Assembly: GCA_001513025.1 (NCBI GenBank)
Contig: LFRZ01000005.1
Span: 21,766-54,590, forward strand
DNA length: 32,825 nucleotides
Direction of reading: 5' to 3'
Source of the DNA: Gammaproteobacteria bacterium DTU037
GTDB taxonomy: Bacteria; Pseudomonadota; Gammaproteobacteria; Pseudomonadales; Pseudomonadaceae
The position numbers were made by a program, and so were the translations under genes. Under the pieces are notes generated by a model that was not told the origin of the DNA, searched no databases, and saw nothing but the letters and a program-made list of their open reading frames with translations. Numbering within the stretch: the first letter of the stretch is position 1; every line of letters begins with the position of its first letter. Positions 8,545-18,628 of this stretch are shown here, one piece after another.

Positions 8545-10239
8545 ATGCTGCTACATATCTCAGTACAAAATTATGCCATCGTTGATCACCTCGACCTTGA
8601 ACTGCAACAAGGGATGAGTGTGATCACCGGAGAAACCGGTGCGGGTAAGTCGATTATGCTCGATGCCTTAAGCCTTACTTTGGGCGCACGCACTGACAGC
8701 AGCATAGTACGCCCTGGTGCCGACAAAGCCGATATTCTCAGCAGCTTTGATGTGGCCCAGATCCCTGAAGCGCAGCAGTGGCTCAAAGAACGTGAACTGG
8801 CCAACGAGCAGCAGTGTATTTTACGCCGTGTGATTACTCGCGAAGGCCGCTCGCGCGCCTATATCAATGGCACCCCTTGCCCTCTCGCTGATCTAAAAGC
8901 TTTAGGCGAGCTGCTGATTGATATCCACAGCCAGCATGAACACCAATCCCTATTAAAAACCGACACCCACCGCCGTCTCCTTGATGAATTTGCCGGTGCC
9001 ACTGAGCATTCCCGCGCGGTACAAAATTTGGCCCAGCGCTGGCGCAGCACTCAGCAGCAATTGCAGCAGCTGAGCGCCAATGAAGAACAACAACGTGCCC
9101 AACGCCAACTCTTAACCTATCAACTGGAAGAGTTGGACAGCTTAGCGGTGCGCGCAGGCGAAGTTGAGCAACTGGAGCAAGAACATAAAAACCTAAGCAA
9201 CTCAGAAACCCTGCTGGATAACTGCCGACAAATTATTGATACCTGTAGTGATAATGACGACAGTAATTTGCTCAGCATTTTAGCCTCGCTTCTGCAACGG
9301 GCCAAGGCCATCTCTGCCGCACCACAGGCCTTTATCCAAGCCACCGAGTTACTGGCCAGCGCCCAGATTCAAATTGAAGAAGCGGTGGCTGAGTTTAATC
9401 ATTTTATTGATCACTTCGAGGCTGACCCGCAGCGCCAGCAATGGATCGAAGAACGCTTAGATAGCATCTATACCTTGGCACGCAAGCACCGCGTACTGCC
9501 TGAGCAACTGCATGACTTACAAGCGCAGCTGCAGTCAGAGTTGGACGCATTGAATGCCGGCGATGCCAATCTGGAGCATTTGCAACAGGCCGCAGCCCTG
9601 CTGGTTAACGACTACAAGGAAAAAGCCCAGCTCCTGAGTAAACTACGCGCCAAAGCAGCCAAAAAACTCGCCAGTTCAGTTATGCAACAACTGCAGTTAC
9701 TGGGTATGCCTGACGGTCAGTTTAGTGTGCTATTACAACCTTTAGACACCACCAGCCTCGCCCCCCATGGTCTAGAAAACATTGAGTTTTTAGTCAGCGC
9801 CAACCCAGGCCAACCCTTGCGCGGCTTAGCTAAAGTGGCCTCGGGCGGTGAACTGTCACGGATCAGTTTGGCGATTCAGGTGATTACCGCACAAACCTCA
9901 CGCGTGCCCACCTTAGTCTTTGACGAAGTGGATGTGGGCATTGGTGGGCCGACCGCAGAAATCGTTGGTCAACTGCTGCGCCAGCTCGGCGCAACAGGTC
10001 AAGTTCTGACCGTGACGCACCTGCCACAAGTGGCCGCGCAAGGTCACCAACACTTATTTGTACATAAAGAGCGTCGACACAAGAGTACGCATACTGCGGT
10101 TAAATTACTCACTCACGAACAGCGTATTGAAGAGGTGGCGCGTATGCTCGGCGGTATTGATTTGACCGATGAATCGCTGCTGCACGCACGCAAGATTCTC
10201 GATACGGCCCAGCCTGCCGCAATGGCACAGCGCGCTTAA
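8545..10239 (+). CDS. recN: DNA repair protein RecN (SMC-like ATPase)
   Basis: An SMC-like ATPase that acts in double-strand break repair by promoting end and sister-chromatid cohesion. The 564 residues are close to E. coli RecN (553). Walker A GETGAGKS is at residues 29-36. Long Gln/Leu/Glu-rich coiled-coil segments (about 150-370) flank the hinge. The signature ASGGELSRISLAIQV and Walker B TLVFDEVDVGIGG are near 430-480, and VTHLPQVAAQGHQH lies downstream. I start at ATG 8545 (AGGAG 8 nt upstream; MLLHISVQNYAIVDHLDL), not at the ATG at 8515, which overlaps the promoter -10 and the LexA box. Here recN converges on yhdP, with 25 bp between the stop codons; in P. aeruginosa it faces fur-omlA. 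Confidence 0.96.
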   Translation: MLLHISVQNYAIVDHLDLELQQGMSVITGETGAGKSIMLDALSLTLGARTDSSIVRPGADKADILSSFDVAQIPEAQQWLKERELANEQQCILRRVITREGRSRAYINGTPCPLADLKALGELLIDIHSQHEHQSLLKTDTHRRLLDEFAGATEHSRAVQNLAQRWRSTQQQLQQLSANEEQQRAQRQLLTYQLEELDSLAVRAGEVEQLEQEHKNLSNSETLLDNCRQIIDTCSDNDDSNLLSILASLLQRAKAISAAPQAFIQATELLASAQIQIEEAVAEFNHFIDHFEADPQRQQWIEERLDSIYTLARKHRVLPEQLHDLQAQLQSELDALNAGDANLEHLQQAAALLVNDYKEKAQLLSKLRAKAAKKLASSVMQQLQLLGMPDGQFSVLLQPLDTTSLAPHGLENIEFLVSANPGQPLRGLAKVASGGELSRISLAIQVITAQTSRVPTLVFDEVDVGIGGPTAEIVGQLLRQLGATGQVLTVTHLPQVAAQGHQHLFVHKERRHKSTHTAVKLLTHEQRIEEVARMLGGIDLTDESLLHARKILDTAQPAAMAQRA

Positions 10240-10264
10240 GTCAGCGCGCCGCTGCGTTCACTCG

Positions 10265-13200
10265 TCAGTTATTTTTTTTGAGCAGAGAGATATCCGGCTG
10301 CTGCCAGTCGCCGGATATATGGTAAGTCACGCTAGCAAAACGGGCCAGTCGATCACCGATTAAGCGATCTACCAAAAATAGCGCACCGCCGATAGCGGGT
10401 GCACCCACGGCAATGGCAGCCAAAGGCAGATTATTAGTCAGCGGCAAAGTCACCAGCAAGGTGGCTTTAATTTGCTCATTGGCCAAATCAAGTTGCCCTT
10501 GCAGTTCAAAATCACTCGAAGGGCCTTCCAGTACCAGCGGTGTTTGCGTGCGATAGACACCTTTCACTACTTTAATGTCGCCTTTAATACTGTCATAGGC
10601 CAGACCTTTACCGAACAAGTCCGAAAAATCCAAGCGTAAACGCCGACCAATAGAATCAAAATTAAACAAACCAAAGACGCGCAAGGCTTGGGCACTGCCA
10701 TCAACACTGACCACCTGCCCTTGTTTAATCTTAAGTCCTAAATCCCCAGTTAACGCGCTCAAACTTAAAGCCACCGGCGAGCCAGCCCAGCGCACATCGG
10801 CATCCGCACGAAAGGTTTTACTGGTAATAGTCGGGGTAAATTCCCAGGCCAGCAGCACGTCACTTAAATCACTGCCGCTGAGCGGGCCTTTATACCAGCT
10901 GCGCACCTGCCCATTGACCTTATCCCAACCGGCTTGCCCAGTCACTTTCAGGCCTTTGAGGTCTAAATTAAGCTGATCAAACAGCACCCCATTCGCCTGT
11001 GGTCGTGTCTGCAACGCCCATGCACCTAAATGATTGGAACCGCGATACAGGGCATCAACCTGTATATTCAGCGCGGGAATACTGCGTATATCAAAATCGG
11101 CCAATGCATCTTCAGTGGCCGCGACCGAGGCATCCGCCTTAGGTAATTGCAAATGGTTAAAATGCACTCGCCAAGGTTTATCTGCGCCGAGGTTACTAAT
11201 CTGCCCTTTTACAATGTCACTGTTGAGAGCCAGCAGCCAACCGCTGGACTGTGGTCGATAATCAACTTTTAAGTGATCCACTTTCACACCCAAACCACTA
11301 AAGCGCCGAATATCCAGCTTGGCACTGGTCAATAACTGCGCCCCCTCCTGCTCGGGCAAAGCGTAACGCTGCAGCAACTGCTGCCAGTCGCTTAACTCAA
11401 AGTCACTGATACGCCCACGCAGCTGTAAACCTGCCTGGCTGGGCAGTTGCGCTAAACCACCACCAACCCGCACCTGTGCTCGCCCGCCACGAATATTATC
11501 CGGTGCAGCCGCTAAGGCAAGACTGAGCTGGTCGGCATAATCAAACCAGTAACGCCGTTCAGCGCCGGCCAAGGTCATGCGCCAGTCAGCATAGCTTTGC
11601 TGATTGGCCGCCTTACCCAATGGTGCCGGCAGATCCACTTTGACCCCCTGCAAGCTGGAATCAAGCCGTAACTGACTGTCATCGCCTTGCAGCAGGACAC
11701 GCAGGCGGTAGGGCAAGGTGCCTGACACCGGCAATGGCTGTGTAATAGCCGCCCATCGCGTTAAATCCGCAACCGGCATCAGCCCTTGCACATCAATATG
11801 CGTGCGTAAATGCCCGACACGCCCGCCCGCTTCAATATCACCGGCAAATCGCTGACCTAAAAACTGGCCAGTGACTTTTTTAGCACTTAAACCACTCTGA
11901 CTATCAAACTCAAAGCGGGCGCTTAACTCACGTAACTGGAGATTAATCTCCGGCATATCCAATTCAACACCCTGCGCATCTAAGGCCAACTTAACCTCTA
12001 CTGGAGCTTGCGCAGCTAAGGGTACAACCAAGTTTAATTTAACCGGCAGATCACCTTTCCCCTGCCAGGCAGCAAAGGCTGGTGCGTTCTGCGCTATCGG
12101 TGTTTTCTGCAAAAAGTACAGGCCATCGGTCAGACTGCTGTGCAACTCGGCATACAACTGCAACACCGGTGCTTGAGCAGAAGCCACATGCGCCACTTCA
12201 GCATAGGCGCTGGTCACCGCTGAGTTTAAAATTTTGCCTTGAGTAATACTGATACGCACGCCGCTGTCTTCAATCAGCACCTCACCGGCCGCCTCAGTTA
12301 ACGCCGGCCAGCCAGGCTGATATTCAAGCTCGGCATCTTTCACCGCAAAGTACAGACTTAAGGAGCGCGACTCGGGTGCGGAGCCTTTATTTAACGAGCC
12401 TTGGTATTGAAAATAACCCTGTTCCACATGCCCAGCCTGAATCGCACTGGTCAGCCAGTGCTCAAGTCCATCACTGAAGCCTGGCGCTAAGGACGGTAGG
12501 TACTTAGCGGTAAAGCGCGCATCACCATCGCGCAGACCTACGCGCAGGTCCATATAGTCTTCTTCTGCCGGATCCTTGAGCAAGCGGATTAAAAAATCCC
12601 CAGCAATCTCACCCTCTTCACCTTGCACCTGCAAATACGGGCTTTGCAAGGTAAAACCCTGATCATCAAAGCGCCACAATAGTTGTGCATGCGCGCGCTG
12701 ATACAACCAAGGATTGGCAAATAGTTTAGCCAAATGCAGACTAAAACCATTATCACTGGCTAAACGCAGCTCACCCTGCACTAGACTGCCAGATATCTGA
12801 CCATTGATTCCGCTGGCCGCTGGCACATCATGCCAAGCAGAAAAGCGCACATCCTGTAGATTACTAACAAAGGTTAAGCGCTCGGCTAAAGCGGCATCTG
12901 GGCGCCATTGCAGCTGTAGATTATGCAGCTCGCCGCTGGGCTGCAGACTGCTTAACACATCCTCAGCCACCGCCGGCAAGGCCAGCACACGCCTAAGCAC
13001 ATGCTGGACATCTGCAATATCTAACGTTTGGATTGCCAACTGCCAATGCGCTGCGTCATCCGCGGCATAGCGTGCGATAAGGTGTAGATCACGCGCCGCT
13101 AAGTCATCAATCTGCAACGCCAAGTGCTCAAACCAAGCCTGCTGCACACCTGCATTGTTTTGATAAAATGCCAGGGCATCCTGACTCTGGATCTGTAGCG

Positions 13201-14068
13201 GCTCAGCATGCGCAGCCTGCGCTTCAACACTCAGCGCATTGAGGCGCAGTACCGCACTGTGCATCTGCCCTTGTGCGGCCTGTAACCAGAGCTCAGCACC
13301 GGCCTCAAACCGAGTCAGCTGCCAGTCCTGCAAATAGGCTTGTGGAATCCACTTAGCAAGATTACTGCTGGGGGTTTTTAAATAGACACTTAACGCACTT
13401 TTATGCCAATCGCCATCAATCAGCTGTCCTTGTGCACTCAGCTCTAGGGTTTCGCCATCAGGCAGTAGTGCGCGCAGATCAAAACGCTGCTGCGCGGCGC
13501 TGGGACTTAAGGTAAAGCCTGCGTAGGTTAAGGCCAATGGCTGCTCTGCAAAAGCTTGCACTATCACCCGGCTGTTTAACACGTTGAGCCGGCCAACATT
13601 CTGCAATTTAGCCAACCAATCATTAAGTTTAAATACCGTTTGCTGGGTATCCTGCAAGACTAAGCCTTGCAGCGCCCACTGCCCCTGCGCATCTTGCTGC
13701 AGATGAATTTGCAAACCCTGCAAGGTCACCGCACTTAAGCGTAATTCACCGGCCAGTAGACTGCCCAGCATATCAGGTTGGATATGCAGTTCTTCAACCT
13801 GAAGCGCACTGTCGCCCTCGCCTAGAGTCACATAGCGCGCAGCCAACAGCGGTGCAAAACCGCGCCAGCTGCCCTCCAGCTGTTCAATCTGAATGTTCTG
13901 CTGCAAGCGCTGCTGCAGTTGCTGCTCAATCTCTGTTCGATACTCAGCCATCAGTGGCGCCAATTGGCGGCCTAAGCTCACATAAAGCGCAGCAAGAATT
14001 AACCAACCAACCGACAACCATACTCCCCAGCGCAGCAGGCGACTGAGTACGCGAAGCACAACACTCAT
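10265..14068 (-). CDS. yhdP: YhdP family AsmA-like envelope protein
   Basis: A very large (1267-residue) inner-membrane-anchored protein of the AsmA-like family. E. coli YhdP (1266 residues) works with TamB and YdbH in phospholipid transport to the outer membrane. One N-terminal membrane helix (about residues 14-34; WGVWLSVGWLILAALYV) is followed by a long periplasmic region rich in beta strands, as expected for the hydrophobic-groove bridge proteins of this family. The C-terminus has the conserved block RVFGLFNFDSIGRRLRLDFS and then LVTLPLTNNLPLAAIAVGAP. ATG at 14068 gives MSVVLRVLSRLLRWGV. It is last in the mreBCD-rng-yhdP series, 25 bp after rng, as in Pseudomonas (PA4476). The family call is firm; the transport role is by homology. 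Confidence 0.9.
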   Translation of the reverse strand: MSVVLRVLSRLLRWGVWLSVGWLILAALYVSLGRQLAPLMAEYRTEIEQQLQQRLQQNIQIEQLEGSWRGFAPLLAARYVTLGEGDSALQVEELHIQPDMLGSLLAGELRLSAVTLQGLQIHLQQDAQGQWALQGLVLQDTQQTVFKLNDWLAKLQNVGRLNVLNSRVIVQAFAEQPLALTYAGFTLSPSAAQQRFDLRALLPDGETLELSAQGQLIDGDWHKSALSVYLKTPSSNLAKWIPQAYLQDWQLTRFEAGAELWLQAAQGQMHSAVLRLNALSVEAQAAHAEPLQIQSQDALAFYQNNAGVQQAWFEHLALQIDDLAARDLHLIARYAADDAAHWQLAIQTLDIADVQHVLRRVLALPAVAEDVLSSLQPSGELHNLQLQWRPDAALAERLTFVSNLQDVRFSAWHDVPAASGINGQISGSLVQGELRLASDNGFSLHLAKLFANPWLYQRAHAQLLWRFDDQGFTLQSPYLQVQGEEGEIAGDFLIRLLKDPAEEDYMDLRVGLRDGDARFTAKYLPSLAPGFSDGLEHWLTSAIQAGHVEQGYFQYQGSLNKGSAPESRSLSLYFAVKDAELEYQPGWPALTEAAGEVLIEDSGVRISITQGKILNSAVTSAYAEVAHVASAQAPVLQLYAELHSSLTDGLYFLQKTPIAQNAPAFAAWQGKGDLPVKLNLVVPLAAQAPVEVKLALDAQGVELDMPEINLQLRELSARFEFDSQSGLSAKKVTGQFLGQRFAGDIEAGGRVGHLRTHIDVQGLMPVADLTRWAAITQPLPVSGTLPYRLRVLLQGDDSQLRLDSSLQGVKVDLPAPLGKAANQQSYADWRMTLAGAERRYWFDYADQLSLALAAAPDNIRGGRAQVRVGGGLAQLPSQAGLQLRGRISDFELSDWQQLLQRYALPEQEGAQLLTSAKLDIRRFSGLGVKVDHLKVDYRPQSSGWLLALNSDIVKGQISNLGADKPWRVHFNHLQLPKADASVAATEDALADFDIRSIPALNIQVDALYRGSNHLGAWALQTRPQANGVLFDQLNLDLKGLKVTGQAGWDKVNGQVRSWYKGPLSGSDLSDVLLAWEFTPTITSKTFRADADVRWAGSPVALSLSALTGDLGLKIKQGQVVSVDGSAQALRVFGLFNFDSIGRRLRLDFSDLFGKGLAYDSIKGDIKVVKGVYRTQTPLVLEGPSSDFELQGQLDLANEQIKATLLVTLPLTNNLPLAAIAVGAPAIGGALFLVDRLIGDRLARFASVTYHISGDWQQPDISLLKKNN

Positions 14069-14093
14069 ACCGATATCCTAATCAGCCCAACAA

Positions 14094-15551
14094 TCAGAGC
14101 AAGACCACATCATATTGCTCTTGCGAATACATGCTCTCGACCTGAAAGCGTACTGGGTGCCCAATAAAGGACTCTAAATCAGCCACATTGCCCGATTCTT
14201 CATCGAGTAAACGATCCACCACGCTCTGGCTGGCCAGTACCATATAACCATCCGCTTGAAAAGCACGCGCCTCACGTAAGATCTCACGAAAGATCTCATA
14301 ACAAATGGTTTCAGCAGTGCGCACCTGACCGCGCCCCTGACAGGTTGCACAGGGTTCACAGAGCACTTGAGTCAAACTTTCCCGCGTGCGTTTGCGAGTC
14401 ATTTGTACCAAGCCTAATTCGGTGATGCCGATAATATTGGTCTTGGCATAGTCGCGCTCTAACTGGCGCTCTAAGGTGCGCAGCACTTGGCGACGGTGCT
14501 CTTCATCTTCCATATCAATAAAATCAATAATGATAATGCCGCCGACATTGCGCAAACGCAGCTGACGGGCAATGGTCAACGCCGCTTCAAGATTGGTTTT
14601 AAACACCGTTTCTTCAAGATTACGGTGTCCAACAAAGGCACCGGTATTGACATCAATGGTGGTCATCGCTTCAGTGGGATCGATCACCAAATGACCGCCA
14701 GATTTAAGCGGTACTTTGCGTTCCAAGGCTTTTTGAATTTCATCTTCAATGCCGTACAAATCAAAGATCGGCCGCTCGCCTGGATAATGCTCAACCCGAT
14801 CAGCAATTTCCGGCATCAGTTCGCCAACAAACTGCAGGGCTTTTTGTAAGGTTTCACGCGAATCAATGCGTACTTTTTCGGTATGTTCTGCAGCTAAATC
14901 ACGCAAGGTACGCAGCGGCAAAGACAGCTCCTCATAAATCACTGAAGGGGCACCGCAGACTTTCATTTGCTCGCGCACTTGCTCCCAGAGTCGATGCAAG
15001 TAGCGAATATCCAGCAAAATAGCCGAAATATCCGCGCCGTCAGTGGCCGTGCGAATAATAAAACCGCCTTGTTCTTCAAGGCCTTCGGCTGTCAAACATT
15101 CAGTGACCGCCTGCTTTAAGCGATCACGCTCGGCTTCTTCTTCAATCTTTAGCGATACCCCGATATGACTGCTGCTGGGCATATACACCAAGTAACGCGA
15201 TGGAATCGATAAATTAGTGGTCAGCCGCGCGCCCTTACTGCCAATCGGATCTTTAGTGACCTGCACCACCAGCGCTTGGCCTTCGTGTACCAGTCCACTG
15301 ATACCTTCGCCAGTGACGCCTTCGCGACCAGTAATATCGGCCGCATGAATAAAGGCTGCACGTGACAGGCCAATATCAACAAAGGCCGCTTGCATACCGG
15401 GCAATACCCGAACAATTTTACCTTTGTAAATATTGCCGACAATCCCGCGCCGCTGAGTACGCTCAACATGCACTTCTTGCAAAACACCATTTTCAACCAC
15501 GGCGACCCGTGATTCCATTGGTGTGATATTGATTAAAATTTCTTCACTCAT
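14094..15551 (-). CDS. rng: Ribonuclease G
   Basis: Endoribonuclease of the RNase E/G family, involved in 16S rRNA 5' maturation and mRNA decay. The 485 residues match RNase G and not the much longer RNase E. The S1-like RNA-binding domain covers about residues 38-125 (GNIYKGKIVRVLPGMQAAFVDIG). The metal-binding catalytic aspartates lie in TTIDVNTGAFVG and IIIIDFIDMEDEEHRRQ, and a zinc-link CxxC is seen in CEPCATCQGRGQV. ATG at 15551 gives the standard MSEEILINITPMESRVAV start, though the Shine-Dalgarno is weak (GAGAA). In Pseudomonas maf lies between mreD and rng; here a 314-bp non-coding stretch occupies that place, so rng may be less tightly tied to mreBCD. Confidence 0.95.
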   Translation of the reverse strand: MSEEILINITPMESRVAVVENGVLQEVHVERTQRRGIVGNIYKGKIVRVLPGMQAAFVDIGLSRAAFIHAADITGREGVTGEGISGLVHEGQALVVQVTKDPIGSKGARLTTNLSIPSRYLVYMPSSSHIGVSLKIEEEAERDRLKQAVTECLTAEGLEEQGGFIIRTATDGADISAILLDIRYLHRLWEQVREQMKVCGAPSVIYEELSLPLRTLRDLAAEHTEKVRIDSRETLQKALQFVGELMPEIADRVEHYPGERPIFDLYGIEDEIQKALERKVPLKSGGHLVIDPTEAMTTIDVNTGAFVGHRNLEETVFKTNLEAALTIARQLRLRNVGGIIIIDFIDMEDEEHRRQVLRTLERQLERDYAKTNIIGITELGLVQMTRKRTRESLTQVLCEPCATCQGRGQVRTAETICYEIFREILREARAFQADGYMVLASQSVVDRLLDEESGNVADLESFIGHPVRFQVESMYSQEQYDVVLL

Positions 15552-15865
15552 GATGTTCTCAGTCTAAGGCATAGAGATGCACGACCCACTTGACACAAAT
15601 AACAAGATGTAGGCTGTGCAAAAACACCCAGCATCTTTAAAATAGAGGTCTACTCAGCACCCCCCCGCTAGACGCTGGGCATCGCTGCGACAGCTGCCGA
15701 GCCAAAGTAGTGTGGTGCCAGACGAAACAGCCTAGCTGCGTAGCAAGCTGCCACTCAGCATACAAATATACGACAATTCAGAAGGTTACATCCTTTCCAG
15801 CAATACAGCTAACACAGCCCGCATTGACTGCTAGCCAAGCTAAGCCGCCAGTATAACCATGCGCC
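15552..15865 (-). other. 314-bp gene-free gap where maf is expected
   Basis: The only gene-free stretch above 300 bp. I see no convincing ORF on either strand, no tRNA-like fold and no transposon ends. It holds one imperfect hairpin near the rng side (15604-15637), a run of seven C (15660-15666), and two loose copies of ACTCAGCA (near 15652 and 15752). In P. aeruginosa this position holds maf (PA4478); I see no recognisable Maf motif remaining. It presumably contains a promoter for rng-yhdP, but no clear -35/-10 pair stands out. Confidence 0.6.
15604..15637 (-). terminator. Possible terminator after mreD
   Basis: AAGATG (15604-15609) pairs with CATCTT (15632-15637), and after a 2-nt internal loop further GG/CC and TG/CA pairs close a small A-rich loop. 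The minus-strand sequence after the stem is only mildly T-rich (GTTATTTG), so termination would be weak. It is placed to end the mreBCD transcript about 230 nt after mreD. Confidence 0.4.
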
Positions 15866-16354
15866 TTAATGAAAGTGACGCAAGCGCTTCACATTAATCA
15901 GCAACAAATACAGCCACGGCCAGAGTAAACAACTGACCAAGACCGGTACTGCATAATAGCTAATCTCTGGGCGCATACCGGATAAAGTACTTAACCATAA
16001 AAGCAGCAACTGCGCTAAGCCGTAAATCACCAATAATGCGCAGGACTGTTGCCACAAGGGAAAGAGTTTTAGACGCTGCTGCAAGGTCACCACAAGAAAC
16101 ACCACCAACACCAAGGACAGTGCATGCTGACCAAATAATGTGCCATATAAAATATCTTGCGCCAGTCCTAAACACCAGGCCGTCAATAGATGCACATGGT
16201 GTGGGTAATTAATCGCCCAAAAAGTCAACACCAATGCCAACCATAAGGGCCGCCCCGCCTCTAAATGCTCCGGCATCGGTGCCACCGAAAGCAATAAGGC
16301 CAGCACCAAGCTGCCCCACATCACTAGCGTTGTCTTACCCCATGCTGCACTCAT
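15866..16354 (-). CDS. mreD: Rod shape-determining protein MreD
   Basis: Small integral membrane partner of MreC in the elongasome that directs lateral cell-wall synthesis. The 162 residues are mostly hydrophobic with about five to six membrane segments (for example MWGSLVLALLLSVAP, LALVLTFWAINY, ALSLVLVVFLVVTL, LLVIYGLAQLLLLWL, VLVSCLLWPWLYLLLIN). The family stretch AWCLGLAQDILYGTLFGQHAL lies in the centre. ATG at 16354 immediately follows the mreC TAG at 16355, so translation is probably coupled. Length and position after mreC make the call firm even though MreD sequences diverge quickly. Confidence 0.93.
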   Translation of the reverse strand: MSAAWGKTTLVMWGSLVLALLLSVAPMPEHLEAGRPLWLALVLTFWAINYPHHVHLLTAWCLGLAQDILYGTLFGQHALSLVLVVFLVVTLQQRLKLFPLWQQSCALLVIYGLAQLLLLWLSTLSGMRPEISYYAVPVLVSCLLWPWLYLLLINVKRLRHFH

Positions 16355-17275
16355 CTATTGGGCCTCTACTGCCGTGGTTTCGGTGGCTTTAAGCAATTGT
16401 TTGGCATCTTCTAACGCATTTTGCACTTCATCATCCAAGGCTTGGGTCGAACCTTTACTATTGCTAAATACCAATAACAGGTAACGGCTACGATTAAGGG
16501 TCGCCGCAGGCAAGGCTTGAATGCGACTAAAGGGTTGCCCTGTATTACGCTGCACTTCACTGACTACCGCGACTGGATACCCCACAGGAAAACGCTGCCC
16601 CATACCCGAGGTCACCAACAAATCACCTTCGCGAATATCCGCCGTATCGGTGACATAACGTAATTCAATGGAGTCAAGATCACCGGTACCACTGGCAATG
16701 GCACGCAAACCATTGCGGTTTACCTGTACGGGCAGGCTGTGATTACTGTCGGTGATCAATAACACTCGCGAGGTGTAAGGCATCACTTCAATCACCTGCC
16801 CCATCACCCCGCGCGCATCCAATACCGGCTGCCCTAAGGTCACGCCACTGCTGCTGCCTTTATTAATCAGCACCCGATGCGTGTGCGGATTGGGATCAAT
16901 ACCAATCAATTCGGCAACCAAGACACGATCATCAATTAACGCAGAGGAATTGAGCAGCTCACGCAGGCGGACGTTTTGCTCGGTTAAGGTGGCCAACTTT
17001 TGCAAACGGCGCTGCATCAGCAAAATATCAGCACGTAAGGCTTCATTTTCCGAGAGCAAATCGGTACGACTGCTAAACAGCTGCATGGTGTCAGACCAGA
17101 CACGCACCGGCATATCGCCGAGCCAATAGAGCGGCGTGAGCACCATACCTAAACTGCTACGCACAGGTTTAAGCATTTCAAGTCGCGCATCGACCAGCAT
17201 CAAGGCAACAGAAAAACACGTGAGTATTAGAAATTGGGTACTTAATAAAGTACTTTTAGCAAATAATGGCTTAAT
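16355..17275 (-). CDS. mreC: Rod shape-determining protein MreC with apparent non-canonical start codon
   Basis: Periplasmic scaffold of the elongasome, anchored by one N-terminal helix. From ATT at 17275 the protein has 306 residues. It begins I-K-P-L-F-A-K, like Pseudomonas MreC as I recall it (MIKPLFAKGP), then the membrane helix (about 9-28; LLSTQFLILTCFSVALMLV), a coiled coil (about 65-95; LLSENEALRADILLMQRRLQ) and the MreC beta domains (GIDPNPHTHRVLINKG, GQPVLDARGVMGQVIEVMPY). No in-frame ATG/GTG/TTG lies between the upstream stop and the helix. The first, TTG at 17203, has no Shine-Dalgarno and would delete most of the helix. GAGGA lies 6 nt before ATT, and 3 nt before an in-frame ATC at 17278. 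A sequencing frameshift is the alternative. Operon with mreB and mreD. Confidence 0.85.
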   Translation of the reverse strand: MKPLFAKSTLLSTQFLILTCFSVALMLVDARLEMLKPVRSSLGMVLTPLYWLGDMPVRVWSDTMQLFSSRTDLLSENEALRADILLMQRRLQKLATLTEQNVRLRELLNSSALIDDRVLVAELIGIDPNPHTHRVLINKGSSSGVTLGQPVLDARGVMGQVIEVMPYTSRVLLITDSNHSLPVQVNRNGLRAIASGTGDLDSIELRYVTDTADIREGDLLVTSGMGQRFPVGYPVAVVSEVQRNTGQPFSRIQALPAATLNRSRYLLLVFSNSKGSTQALDDEVQNALEDAKQLLKATETTAVEAQ

Positions 17276-17291
17276 GATGCATCCTCAACAG

Positions 17292-17329
17292 CTTAACTGT
17301 GCAACAGTATAAAGTGCTCCACAGTTAAG
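17292..17329 (-). other. 10-bp hairpin just upstream of mreC
   Basis: CTTAACTGTG (17292-17301) and CACAGTTAAG (17320-17329) form a perfect 10-bp stem with an 18-nt loop. On the mreBC transcript it ends 5 nt before the GAGGA Shine-Dalgarno of mreC. No T-run follows, so it is not an intrinsic terminator. It may influence mreC translation or protect or process the mreB-mreC junction. Confidence 0.65.
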
Positions 17330-17335
17330 ATGAAC

Positions 17336-18460
<1,125 letters not shown>

Positions 18461-18540
18461 TTAGAAACTCTAGCAACCATCGTCCTTTTGAGCAAGGTAC
18501 GCACTGTGATAGATTAGCACTTTCTGAGCATTAATATGAT

Positions 18541-18570
18541 TTTACACGCGTATAGATAGAGCAATAGATT
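18541..18570 (+). promoter_or_regulatory. Candidate promoter for gatCAB in the mreB/gatC divergent region
   Basis: TTTACA (18541-18546), an 18-nt spacer and TAGATT (18565-18570) are the best plus-strand pair in the AT-rich 219-bp region between mreB and gatC (18410-18628). The match is moderate. A minus-strand promoter for mreB must also lie here, but I could not choose among several weak candidates. Confidence 0.35.
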
Positions 18571-18628
18571 AATTGTTCAATATTTGTTGCATTAATGACA
18601 GTCACATATTTTTTAAGGAGATCTTCAC

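Noticed and set aside
15640-15840. Possible insertion-sequence remnant or small RNA in the mreD-rng gap
   Set aside because: No terminal inverted repeats, target duplications, transposase fragment or clear promoter-terminator pair could be seen.
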